Below are positions 1 to 6,550 of a stretch of DNA of 7,393 bases, piece after piece (the first letter of the stretch is position 1; every line of letters begins with the position of its first letter). Source of the stretch: Acidobacteriaceae bacterium (GTDB lineage: Bacteria > Acidobacteriota > Terriglobia > Terriglobales > Acidobacteriaceae). The notes beneath the pieces were generated by a model, which was not told the DNA's origin, searched no databases, and worked only from the letters and a program-made list of their open reading frames with translations. A program made the position numbers and the translations under genes. The stretch lies in NCBI GenBank assembly GCA_027307295.1, contig DAHUXF010000134.1, positions 1 through 7,393 on the forward strand, in the 5' to 3' direction.

Positions 1-1
1 G

Positions 2-916
2 TCTCTGCGCCATTACTGCCGGGAGCGCGGCATCAAAATCATCGGCGACGTGGCAATCTTTGTGAACTATGACAGCGCCGACGTGTGGCGCAATCCCGAT
101 CTTTTTCTGCTGGATGAAAATCTTGCGCCAACCGTAGTTGCCGGCGTCCCGCCGGATGCCTTCAGCGTCACAGGCCAGCGCTGGGGAAATCCTTTGTATC
201 GCTGGGATGTGCTCAAGGACCGGGGGTATGACTGGTGGGTGCAACGCATGAGCTGGGCGTTGCATACGTGCGATATCGTCCGACTGGACCATTTCCGGGG
301 ATTTGAGAGCTATTGGGAAATTCCCGCCGATGAACCAACGGCGGTCCACGGCAGATGGGTGAAAGGTCCGGGAGATGATTTATTCCGGGTATTGCGGGAA
401 CGGCTGGGCGACCTTCCTTTTATCGCCGAGGACCTGGGCCTGATTACTGAGGAAGTGCATGCGTTGCGGGAGCGGCTGGGCGTTCCGGGAATGAAGGTCC
501 TGCAATTTGGATTTGGCGATCCCGGCGCGCACATGTACCTGCCGCAGAATTTCGAGCCCAATTGCGTGGTGTATACCGGCACGCATGACAATGACACCAC
601 AGTGGGATGGTGGACGGAATCAGCTTCAGAAGACGAGCGCAAGCATGCGGCCACCTACATGGGCGAACCTAAAGACGGGATCCATTGGGCGTTCATCCGG
701 GCGGCCCTGGGCTCGGTGGCGCAGATGGCGATTTTGCCGTTGCAGGATGTGCTCGGCCTGGGCAGTGAAGCCCGCATGAATACGCCTTCGCGCAGTACCG
801 GCAACTGGGGCTGGCGTTTTGCGGCGGAAGATCTGACGCGGGCGATTGAAGAGAAGCTGGCCGCGCTTTCCCTGGTGAGTGATCGCGCACCCGCGCACTC
901 AGCCGCTCACCAGTAA
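2..916 (+). CDS. malQ: 4-alpha-glucanotransferase (amylomaltase), C-terminal part, 5' truncated by window edge
   Basis: Cytoplasmic GH77 enzyme that transfers alpha-1,4-glucan segments between maltodextrins. The frame is open from base 2, so the GTG at 50 is an internal valine and not a start. About 304 codons are present; the family is usually about 500 or more, so roughly the first 200 residues lie outside the window. Visible GH77 hallmarks are DSADVW near the left edge, the nucleophile Asp at 287-289 in VRLDHFRG, the acid/base Glu at 428-430 in IAEDLG, and the third catalytic Asp at 587-589 in GTHDND. These are followed by LPLQDVLGLG and the C-terminal NTPS...NWGWR block. All three catalytic residues are present, so the visible part looks functional. 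The stop is TAA at 914-916. The gene runs head-on into treY and overlaps its last codons by 18 bp. Together they suggest a maltodextrin/glycogen to trehalose block. Confidence 0.97.
   Translation, partial: SLRHYCRERGIKIIGDVAIFVNYDSADVWRNPDLFLLDENLAPTVVAGVPPDAFSVTGQRWGNPLYRWDVLKDRGYDWWVQRMSWALHTCDIVRLDHFRGFESYWEIPADEPTAVHGRWVKGPGDDLFRVLRERLGDLPFIAEDLGLITEEVHALRERLGVPGMKVLQFGFGDPGAHMYLPQNFEPNCVVYTGTHDNDTTVGWWTESASEDERKHAATYMGEPKDGIHWAFIRAALGSVAQMAILPLQDVLGLGSEARMNTPSRSTGNWGWRFAAEDLTRAIEEKLAALSLVSDRAPAHSAAHQ
872..913. repeat. Inverted repeat over the malQ/treY gene ends, possible non-canonical terminator
   Basis: CTGGTGAG at 872-879 is matched by its exact reverse complement CTCACCAG at 906-913. 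The spacer is 26 nt. One G-U and one G-C pair could extend the stem inward to 10 pairs. The repeat surrounds the treY stop and ends one base before the malQ stop, so both transcripts could fold there. No T-tract follows on either strand, so an intrinsic terminator is only a possibility; a processing or stabilising 3' hairpin, or chance within coding sequence, is equally open. Confidence 0.35.
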
Positions 917-3900
917 AGCGACCGGAAAATGGCGGAAGAGTTCGCGGCCTGGCAGCGTGCGGTTTGCCGTGACCTTGATTCTTTCTCCGGTAAACACATT
1001 GTCCAGGCATTCTGCCGCATGCGGAGGGACAGGCAGCTCCGTGCCGTTCCACAGATCTCCAAAAGCTGGATACACTTTGCCCCCGGCCAGCGTATAGCTG
1101 AGCCTGGGCACTGCTGTGATGGCCACCTGTTTCTTGTGTTCGCGAGCAAAAGCCACCATATGCTGCTGCCTGGTTCCAGTGGCATGCAGTGGGCGGTATC
1201 CACCCAATTGAAACAGCTCGCGGCGGTCGCGGCGCAGTCGAAGCGCCTGCATGGTGGTCCACATTTTGATTCGGCCATCCTGATAGTTTTGCAACAGCTC
1301 GCCACATAGTTCCGGAAGGTTGCCGGCTTCCGCGCGGCGGTCAAGTCCGGCAAGCAACTGCTGCCGCAGCGAGAAATCTACGGGCCGGCGATTGTCCGGA
1401 TCTACCAGGCTTAAATCCCACAGCTCAGTCCCTTGATAGATATCGGGATTGCCGGGCGAAGTAATCATCAGAAGACGCTGGGCCAGCGAATTGATAGCGC
1501 CAAAAAAAGCTACGGCTGGTAAGAATGCCCGGAACTGTTCCAGAAAAGCATGGGCATGCGGACCGTTTACAGGTTGAAGGATACGTTCCACAAAGTGCTG
1601 CAAAGCTTCCACGTAAGCCGGATCATCATTGATCCAGCTCAGGTTGACCTTGGCTTCATGCACGGCCTTGGTCATGTACTGCTTGATGCGTTCCACGTAA
1701 TCCGCCGGTACGGCCCCGTTAGAAAGCTCGAAAGGCCAGGAGCCAACCAGGGTTTGATAAAGCATGTACTCTTCGTTTGCGTCCGGGACCTTTCGTCCGT
1801 CCGGCAACATGCGCTTGTGTGTCCGGTTGGATTTGCGCCACTTGCCCGCCTGCGCGCCCCATAGCTTGGGGATTTCAGAGAGCACGTCCAGGCGCGCGCG
1901 TACGTCTTCACTGCGCTTGGTGTCATGCGTGGAGGTAGCCAGCATGGAATAGGGCCAGTTTTCCGCCCGTTTGAGATTTCCGGCGTGAAATTCTTCCACG
2001 CTCACGCCGAACTGCCATGGCGAGCTGCCTACTTCATTGACTGCGATGAACCGGTTATAGACGTAGCAAGCCGTGTCTTCCATTCCCTTGGCCATGACGG
2101 GGCCGGTGAGCTGCTGGAATTTGAGAGTAAAGTAAATCTTGCGGCGGTAAAGATCGGATTCGTCCTCGCCCTCTTTGCGCTTGAGCAGAAGAATGTCGCG
2201 CAGAAAATCAAAGCTCGCCGGGGCTTTGTCGGGATTGCGCCGCTTGGCTTTGGCGATAGCCTCATTAATATAGGCACGGTCGCGGTCAGTCATTTGTCCG
2301 CGTTCGTCAATATAGGTGCGATACACCGGGAAACAGGCAATGGTCTCGCGGACCACATCGCGCAGGGCCTTGCGGGTAAAGTCGCGCGCATAGCGGTCCG
2401 TGACGGAAATGGCGTCAAGAATGTGCGCCAGGACGTTGACTTCGCTGTCCAGAGACGCTTGCATGATCAGTTTCTTGCTGTTGTAGATCACCGTTTCCGG
2501 ATCCTCGGAAAAGCCAGCAAAACGCTGGTAAAGGTTGGTGAAGGCGCGCTCATTGCGGCGGTCAATAAAAATGCCGTTCACCAGCATGGTGAAGTCATAC
2601 CCTGACGTGCCGTCAACCGGCCATTCACGCGCCAGGTCTTCGCCGGGTTCCAGTATTTTTTCCATCACGGTATAGAGCAGGGAGCGGCTGTTGAGCCAGT
2701 CATGCTGGCCGAAAATCTGCTGCAACTCCAGCTCGATTCCATTTTCCGCCAACGGAGGCCGGGGCGACGCTCCGCAGCACTGGCTGGCGGCATACAGCAT
2801 CTGGAGACGAATCATGTACTGGCGCGGATTGAGCAGGCCGTCACAATGGTCAATGCGCAGGCCCTGGATCATGTCATCTGCCAGCAGGTGCCGCAGAAGT
2901 TGATGTGTGGCGGCAAAGACGCGCGGGTTTTCCATGCTCAGGCCAATGAGATCATTTACGTCAAAAAACCTGCGGTAGTTGATCTCTTCACCAGAGACGC
3001 GCCAATGCGAAAGCCGGTAAACCTGCGCTTCCAGAATGCGGTGCAGCAGATCAAAACTGTGCGGGTTGCCGGGCGAACCGTTGACCTGGGCGACGGCGGC
3101 TTCCGCGCATGCTCGGGCTTCCGGAGATTTCTCCAGCAGTTGCTCCAGCGCCTGCGTCAGTGAAGGGATGGCGCGCCGGCGCTGCCGGACCAGATCGCCT
3201 TCGGTGGCGCTGTGCACCGGCATGTTGCGCAATCCGGAAAGCAGGTCACGCAGGCTGGCGGGCAACTCCTGGGCCGCCGTCTCAAAGGTCATACGTTCAA
3301 AAAGCATGGGGATGGTCTGCGGATCAAGCGGCAGCATCTTGTCGTAATAATTCATGTGAAACTTGTTGTCTTCCAGCACCAGACGAATGTGGCCGGCTTC
3401 AAGTTCCGCGCCATATTGGTCGCCCAGGATGGGCAGCAATATTTTGTTGCGCAGCTCCGGCTTGACCGGGTCCCAATCAAGATCAAAAAATTCCGCGAAC
3501 TCAGAGGCGCGCCCGCTGGAAAGAACGTCCCACCACCATGGATTCGTCCCCGGCCCGATTCCCATGTGGTTGGGAACGAAATCCAGCACCTGCCCCATGC
3601 CGTAATTCTTCAGTTCGCGCACCAGGTCCTGCAGTTGTTCATAACTGCCGATTTCCGGATTGAGCAGGTTGTGGTCCGTAATGTCATAGCCATGCTGGCT
3701 GCCGGCGCGAGCCTTTAAAATCGGGGAGGAGTACACGTGTGAGATTCCCAGCGCGTGCAGGTATCCCACCATGCGCCGCGCATGTTCAAAAGGAAAGCCG
3801 GCGTGGAACTGCAACCGGTAGGTTGAGAGTGGACGCGCGGTGCGCTTTTCCGCCGCCAGACGGTCAAGGCACTCCGAGATGCCGCTTGATTCAGTGGTAA

Positions 3901-3961
3901 GGATCGCGGGATTGGCTCGCATGGGGGTCTGGTATCTTGCCGGGCAGTCCTGAAGGCACAC
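899..3961 (-). CDS. treY: Malto-oligosyltrehalose synthase
   Basis: GH13 enzyme that isomerises the reducing-end alpha-1,4 bond of a maltooligosaccharide to alpha,alpha-1,1, giving maltooligosyltrehalose for TreZ to hydrolyse to trehalose; cytoplasmic. The product is 1020 residues. The TreY N-terminal signature STYRLQFHAGF is at about 46-56, followed by SSPILKARAGSQHGYD near 78-93. GH13 region I (LDFVPNHMG) is at about 126-134. The nucleophile is Asp371 in GLRIDHCDG, the acid/base Glu434 in YTVMEKIL, and the third catalytic Asp680 in TSTHDTKRSED. SPGNPDIYQGTELWDL is at 835-850. All three catalytic residues are intact. The protein is longer than well-studied members (roughly 700-800 residues), with about 44 extra residues before the signature. 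The start chosen is a GTG at 3961, with GAAAGG (3972-3967) 5 nt upstream. An ATG at 3922 would remove 13 residues but has no clear ribosome site. The gene stands alone on this strand here and converges on malQ. Confidence 0.97.
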   Translation of the reverse strand: MCLQDCPARYQTPMRANPAILTTESSGISECLDRLAAEKRTARPLSTYRLQFHAGFPFEHARRMVGYLHALGISHVYSSPILKARAGSQHGYDITDHNLLNPEIGSYEQLQDLVRELKNYGMGQVLDFVPNHMGIGPGTNPWWWDVLSSGRASEFAEFFDLDWDPVKPELRNKILLPILGDQYGAELEAGHIRLVLEDNKFHMNYYDKMLPLDPQTIPMLFERMTFETAAQELPASLRDLLSGLRNMPVHSATEGDLVRQRRRAIPSLTQALEQLLEKSPEARACAEAAVAQVNGSPGNPHSFDLLHRILEAQVYRLSHWRVSGEEINYRRFFDVNDLIGLSMENPRVFAATHQLLRHLLADDMIQGLRIDHCDGLLNPRQYMIRLQMLYAASQCCGASPRPPLAENGIELELQQIFGQHDWLNSRSLLYTVMEKILEPGEDLAREWPVDGTSGYDFTMLVNGIFIDRRNERAFTNLYQRFAGFSEDPETVIYNSKKLIMQASLDSEVNVLAHILDAISVTDRYARDFTRKALRDVVRETIACFPVYRTYIDERGQMTDRDRAYINEAIAKAKRRNPDKAPASFDFLRDILLLKRKEGEDESDLYRRKIYFTLKFQQLTGPVMAKGMEDTACYVYNRFIAVNEVGSSPWQFGVSVEEFHAGNLKRAENWPYSMLATSTHDTKRSEDVRARLDVLSEIPKLWGAQAGKWRKSNRTHKRMLPDGRKVPDANEEYMLYQTLVGSWPFELSNGAVPADYVERIKQYMTKAVHEAKVNLSWINDDPAYVEALQHFVERILQPVNGPHAHAFLEQFRAFLPAVAFFGAINSLAQRLLMITSPGNPDIYQGTELWDLSLVDPDNRRPVDFSLRQQLLAGLDRRAEAGNLPELCGELLQNYQDGRIKMWTTMQALRLRRDRRELFQLGGYRPLHATGTRQQHMVAFAREHKKQVAITAVPRLSYTLAGGKVYPAFGDLWNGTELPVPPHAAECLDNVFTGERIKVTANRTLPGRELFRHFPVALLVSG

Positions 3962-3966
3962 AACTG

Positions 3967-3972
3967 CCTTTC
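3967..3972 (-). promoter_or_regulatory. Ribosome binding site deciding the treY GTG start
   Basis: Read on the minus strand the bases are GAAAGG, 5 nt before the GTG at 3961-3959, with AAGG repeated slightly further upstream. The competing ATG at 3922-3920 is preceded by a C-rich stretch without a Shine-Dalgarno match. This favours the GTG. Confidence 0.5.
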
Positions 3973-4072
3973 ACCTTAGATGCAGGATTCGAAATCCGCG
4001 CGCAGGCCGAAAAGGAAATTCGCCGCCAGCTTTACTAATTCATGCTGAACAGTTGAGAATAGTTATTTGAAT

Positions 4073-4079
4073 AAAGGAG
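4073..4079 (+). promoter_or_regulatory. Ribosome binding site for the small gene at 4091
   Basis: AAAGGAG is a strong Shine-Dalgarno match lying 11 nt before the ATG at 4091, slightly longer than the usual spacing. It lies downstream of the alternative in-frame TTG at 4067 and so argues for the ATG. Confidence 0.6.
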
Positions 4080-4090
4080 CTACTGCCAGC

Positions 4091-4273
4091 ATGCAAGCAA
4101 CCGGTGAACTGATTCGAATGATGAATTATGTGGACGATATCGCCGCTACGGTCCGGCGCATTCATGTAGGAATTTCCGGCATGACGCCGGAAGAGCGCAA
4201 GCGTCTTGCCGACTATATGCGCAGCTCAGAGCCCAGCTTCGTCAAGACCCTGGAGATGCTGGACAAAGGCTGA
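4091..4273 (+). CDS. Small hypothetical protein (60 aa), first gene of a two-gene unit
   Basis: I do not recognise this protein. The ATG at 4091 is preferred over a TTG at 4067 because an AAAGGAG site lies between them. The 60 residues have no signal peptide, no membrane segment and no cysteine. They look helical: an amphipathic stretch around MMNYVDDIAATVRRIHVG (10-27), a short break, then a capped charged helix starting MTPEERKRLADYM (31-43), and a final helix SFVKTLEMLDKG (49-60). The size and helical pattern fit a small partner protein or adaptor, but no function can be assigned. The stop is separated by one base from the ATG of the dehydrogenase-like gene, whose ribosome site (AAAGG) lies inside this gene's last codons. 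The two are therefore very likely co-transcribed and possibly translationally coupled. Confidence 0.68.
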   Translation: MQATGELIRMMNYVDDIAATVRRIHVGISGMTPEERKRLADYMRSSEPSFVKTLEMLDKG

Positions 4274-4274
4274 A

Positions 4275-4874
4275 ATGGCGCAAATCCGGAGCATTGCCGT
4301 GATCGGCGCCGGGGCGTTGGGACGCAGCATTGCTCAGTTGTCCGTTCTTGGCGGCTATCACACGATTCTGGAAGATATTCTCCCAGCCAGCCTGCGCAAT
4401 GCTGAAGCTGAAATTCGCGGGAACATTGAGCAATCCATCGCGCAAGGCCACGTTACCGCACAGGATGCGCATGCCGCGCTGGTCCGCCTGGAATATGCTT
4501 CCACGGTGGAGCAGGCTGCGCGTGAGGCCGATCTGGTGATTGAATCCGTTCCGGATGAACTGGAATCAAAGCTGGAAATTCTCACTTTGCTGGATAAAAC
4601 CGCAAAGCCGGGAACCATTCTGGCGGTGAATTCCATGGCGCTCAGCGTGACGGAGCTGGCGACGGTCACCTATCGCGCGCCAAAAATTCTTGGCCTGCGT
4701 TTTAAGAACCCCCCACACGCCGCCACAGTCATTGATCTGGTGCGCGCCGCGGAGACAGACGATGAAACCGTGGCGGCCTGTACAGAAGTGATACGGCGCA
4801 TGGGAAAGCAGATGGCCCTGGTGCAGGAGAATGCTGGTTCCACCGTCAGATCTGGTGGCGTTCCCTTGTCTTAA
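4275..4874 (+). CDS. 3-hydroxyacyl-CoA dehydrogenase NAD-binding-domain protein, catalytic residues replaced, C-terminal domain absent
   Basis: The 199 residues match the N-terminal NAD-binding domain of 3-hydroxyacyl-CoA dehydrogenases. The Rossmann loop GAGALG is at 11-16, the acidic pair ED at 33-34 ends the second strand (NAD rather than NADP preference), and ADLVIESVPDELESKL is at 85-100. An ungapped match to the human enzyme core, recalled from memory, gives Ser137 as Met121, the catalytic His158 as Arg142 (GLRFKNP for the usual GLHFFNP), and Glu170 as Asp154. The usual PGF.VNR linker is missing after residue 186 and the helical C-terminal domain (about 100 residues, carrying Asn208) is absent. 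The next gene starts its 3' end only 59 bp on, so no hidden domain fits. The start is the ATG at 4275, with AAAGG 5 nt upstream inside the 60-aa gene. NAD binding is plausible; normal beta-oxidation catalysis is unlikely. It could be a regulatory pseudoenzyme, or a degenerating gene. Confidence 0.85.
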   Translation: MAQIRSIAVIGAGALGRSIAQLSVLGGYHTILEDILPASLRNAEAEIRGNIEQSIAQGHVTAQDAHAALVRLEYASTVEQAAREADLVIESVPDELESKLEILTLLDKTAKPGTILAVNSMALSVTELATVTYRAPKILGLRFKNPPHAATVIDLVRAAETDDETVAACTEVIRRMGKQMALVQENAGSTVRSGGVPLS

Positions 4875-4882
4875 ATAATTCA

Positions 4883-4908
4883 GGGCATAGAGTCTGCACT
4901 CTATGCCC
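4883..4908. terminator. Bidirectional hairpin terminator between convergent genes
   Basis: GGGCATAGAGT (4883-4893) and ACTCTATGCCC (4898-4908) form a perfect 11-bp stem with a CTGC tetraloop. It begins 9 bp after the stop of the dehydrogenase-like gene and lies 26 bp beyond the stop of the minus-strand TPR gene, so it can serve both. On the minus strand a moderately T-rich run (TGAATTATTT) follows; on the plus strand the downstream sequence is less T-rich. Termination is probably stronger for the leftward transcript. Confidence 0.75.
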
Positions 4909-4933
4909 GGATTACATTCTGCGGGAATTATGC

Positions 4934-6397
4934 TTAGTTGCCTGCTGGCTTGCTGCCGCCCATGGCCGGGAGCGGCAGGCGTCCGTCCGCGCCGCTGGTC
5001 AGGGCCACAAAGGCCGCGTCCTGATACAGGGACGCAAACACGGCATCTACCCTGGCTTCCATCATCTCTTTGCTGCGGACAGATTGATACCGCTCATACT
5101 CAAAGAAATGACGCTTCAGCAGAGACAGCGCTTTGTCCTTCTGGCCCAGTTGAGCATAGATTGCCGCCAGGTTGTAAGAAGCGCACAGGATCGCTTCATT
5201 CTCTTTGGCGATCTTCAACGCTTCGTCGCCATGACCGTTGCCGGCCATGAAAGCTGCGGCAAAGATCAGGTTGAAAGGCTCATGCGGATCAAGCGCCAGA
5301 GCTTCCCGCGTGTACTGGTCGGCCTTTGCCTTGTCGCCTTCTGAGTTCCAGTAAACGGCCAGGTTCCGGTACGCCAGCGCCAGAGGATACTCCTTCACCG
5401 AACTTTCCATCAGCCCCAGGCCTTTTTTGAAGTCACCTTCATGGATCGTCATCTTGCCCAGACCATGCAGCGCCACGGCGCGTGAAAGCGGATCGGCAGG
5501 CATGGACAGGATCTGGTCAAAGGTCTGCCGTGCTTTGTCCCACTCGCCGGTGTGGTGCCGGTAGAGCTCGCCCAGGTAGCGCAGCGGCGTGGGATCATTC
5601 GGATCAATCAGGTGCGCGGCCTGATAGAACTTCTGCGCTTCCGTATATTTCGCGTCGTTCTCGGCCTTCAGGCCGGAAGCCATCGTCTTCTGGATTCTGG
5701 CGCTTACCGCCGGACTGAAATCAGGCCCGTCCGGCATGGCATCTGCGTTCAGGTCCGTCACGCCCAGTTTTTTAAGTTGCTTCACCGCGTCCTTGGCCCG
5801 GTTGGGGAACATGCATTTCTGGTCCACTACCTGGCGCAGCTCGGCGATGGCCGTCTGGTTGTCGCCCGCTTTGGCCTTGGCCTTGGCGTCTTCCATCTTT
5901 TCCTTGATGGCCGCTTCGCGCTTCTTCATCTCGCTTTCCAGCAGCTTTTCCAGGTCACTCACGCTGAGCCTGCCGTTCTTGTTTTCAACTTTGTTCACCA
6001 CGGTGCCATCGGCCTGCACCAGCACGGCTACCGGAAGCTGTCCATCGGGAACATATTTTTGCCCGTAGGGTGAGCGCACATCCACAATGCCCATGGTGAC
6101 GCACTGCTGCGAATACAACTGGAGCGTGCGCGATTCGCGCAGGCTTGATTTCTGCACTTCTTCAGGGCCGGTTGGGAACCAGTAAAAGGCCAGGCCTTCT
6201 TTCATCGGCCCGTCTTCCGGCTTCACCAGCTTCCACGGCACCTGATAGGTCTGTGTGCTGCTGCCGGACATGCCTCCGCCGCCCATGCCACCCATGCCGC
6301 CACCACCGCCTCCTCCGCAGGTGGCCCAGCCCTGTGATGCCAGAAAAGTAAAGATCATGACAACTGAGAGTAAGCGTTGGATTGGTGATGTTTTCAT
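4934..6397 (-). CDS. Exported thioredoxin-fold/TPR-repeat protein with Gly/Met-rich N-terminus
   Basis: The product is 487 residues from the ATG at 6397. A further in-frame ATG at 6478 would put 27 unlikely residues before a good signal peptide. The signal peptide has MKTSPIQR, then the hydrophobic core LLSVVMIFTFLA, with likely signal peptidase I cleavage after GWA (residue 26). The WATC context does not fit a lipobox. A low-complexity Gly/Met run follows at 28-47. Residues 66-135 read like a thioredoxin fold: strand GLAFYWFP, helix, strand VTMGIVDV, then a likely cis-proline strand QLPVAVLVQADGTVV. The CxxC site is replaced by FPTGPEE, so disulfide redox activity is not expected. A charged helix spans 147-178. 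About six TPR-like units fill about 236-435, for example YTEAQKFYQAAHLIDPND and KADQYTREALALDP. A role as an extracytoplasmic scaffold or assembly factor fits; the partner is unknown. It has its own promoter-like sequence directly upstream. Confidence 0.9.
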   Translation of the reverse strand: MKTSPIQRLLSVVMIFTFLASQGWATCGGGGGGGMGGMGGGGMSGSSTQTYQVPWKLVKPEDGPMKEGLAFYWFPTGPEEVQKSSLRESRTLQLYSQQCVTMGIVDVRSPYGQKYVPDGQLPVAVLVQADGTVVNKVENKNGRLSVSDLEKLLESEMKKREAAIKEKMEDAKAKAKAGDNQTAIAELRQVVDQKCMFPNRAKDAVKQLKKLGVTDLNADAMPDGPDFSPAVSARIQKTMASGLKAENDAKYTEAQKFYQAAHLIDPNDPTPLRYLGELYRHHTGEWDKARQTFDQILSMPADPLSRAVALHGLGKMTIHEGDFKKGLGLMESSVKEYPLALAYRNLAVYWNSEGDKAKADQYTREALALDPHEPFNLIFAAAFMAGNGHGDEALKIAKENEAILCASYNLAAIYAQLGQKDKALSLLKRHFFEYERYQSVRSKEMMEARVDAVFASLYQDAAFVALTSGADGRLPLPAMGGSKPAGN

Positions 6398-6550
6398 GGC
6401 GAGATTATAACAGTCAGGGTGGTGGGAAGAGGGGAGTGGGCGTAGGGCTAAGTTCCATTTTGGGATAGCATCAAACAAAGTTGGGCCAAGATGAAGGAAT
6501 GGCTGCGCTCAGCCAGAGCCAGTACGGTAGAAATTGACCAAAAAAGGCCT
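6398..6550. other. Intergenic region between the vanZ-like gene and the TPR gene
   Basis: This 153-bp stretch contains the extended -10 promoter of the TPR gene at its left end and no credible reading frame. A short self-complementary element TGGCTGCGCTCAGCCA lies at 6500-6515 (6-bp stem, 4-nt loop), and a run of six T on the minus strand lies just after the vanZ stop (6545-6540). Neither makes a convincing intrinsic terminator. Confidence 0.45.
6404..6412 (-). promoter_or_regulatory. Extended -10 promoter placing the transcript start at the ATG (leaderless mRNA)
   Basis: On the minus strand the bases read TGTTATAAT, a perfect extended -10 element (TGn plus TATAAT). Only CTCGCC separates it from the ATG at 6397, so a start site 7 nt after the -10 element would be the A of the start codon. 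No Shine-Dalgarno match lies in the 6-nt gap, and no good -35 hexamer is visible, as is usual for extended -10 promoters. Confidence 0.55.

Larger units (their letters stand above)
3962..4090. other. Divergent intergenic region between treY and the 4091-4874 gene pair
   Basis: This stretch must hold the start signals for treY (leftward) and for the two-gene unit (rightward). The half next to treY is GC-rich; the half at about 4031-4075 is clearly AT-rich, as expected for a promoter zone. I cannot point to a convincing -35/-10 pair on either strand. A short open stretch on the plus strand ends at 4036 and is discussed in the findings. Confidence 0.4.

Noticed and set aside
693..1353. Two long minus-strand open frames (693-1307 and 907-1353) overlapping the treY 3' end
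   Set aside because: They sit in other frames of the treY C-terminal coding region, show no family motif, and the treY frame there carries clear conserved TreY sequence.
1925..2605. A 226-codon plus-strand open frame inside treY
   Set aside because: It is antisense to the conserved core of treY, has no recognisable motif and no ribosome site, and is typical of antisense openness in GC-rich genes.
4820..4880. A frameshift hiding the missing C-terminal domain of the dehydrogenase-like gene
   Set aside because: Neither other plus-strand frame carries the expected PGF.VNR linker, and the TPR gene ends too close downstream to leave room for about 100 more residues.
5552..6073. A 173-codon plus-strand open frame within the TPR gene
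   Set aside because: It is the antisense shadow of the TPR/thioredoxin-fold coding sequence, without motifs of its own.
6322..6397. Lipoprotein signal (Cys27 after the hydrophobic core) in the TPR protein
   Set aside because: The residues before the cysteine are Trp-Ala-Thr, which do not fit the lipobox (Leu-x-Gly/Ala-Cys type). Signal peptidase I cleavage after GWA is more likely.
6500..6546. Short hairpin plus a six-T run after the vanZ-like stop as a terminator
   Set aside because: On the minus strand the T run comes before the hairpin, not after it, and the only stem upstream of the T run is 5 bp (GGCCT/AGGCC) with a very large loop. This does not fit an intrinsic terminator.
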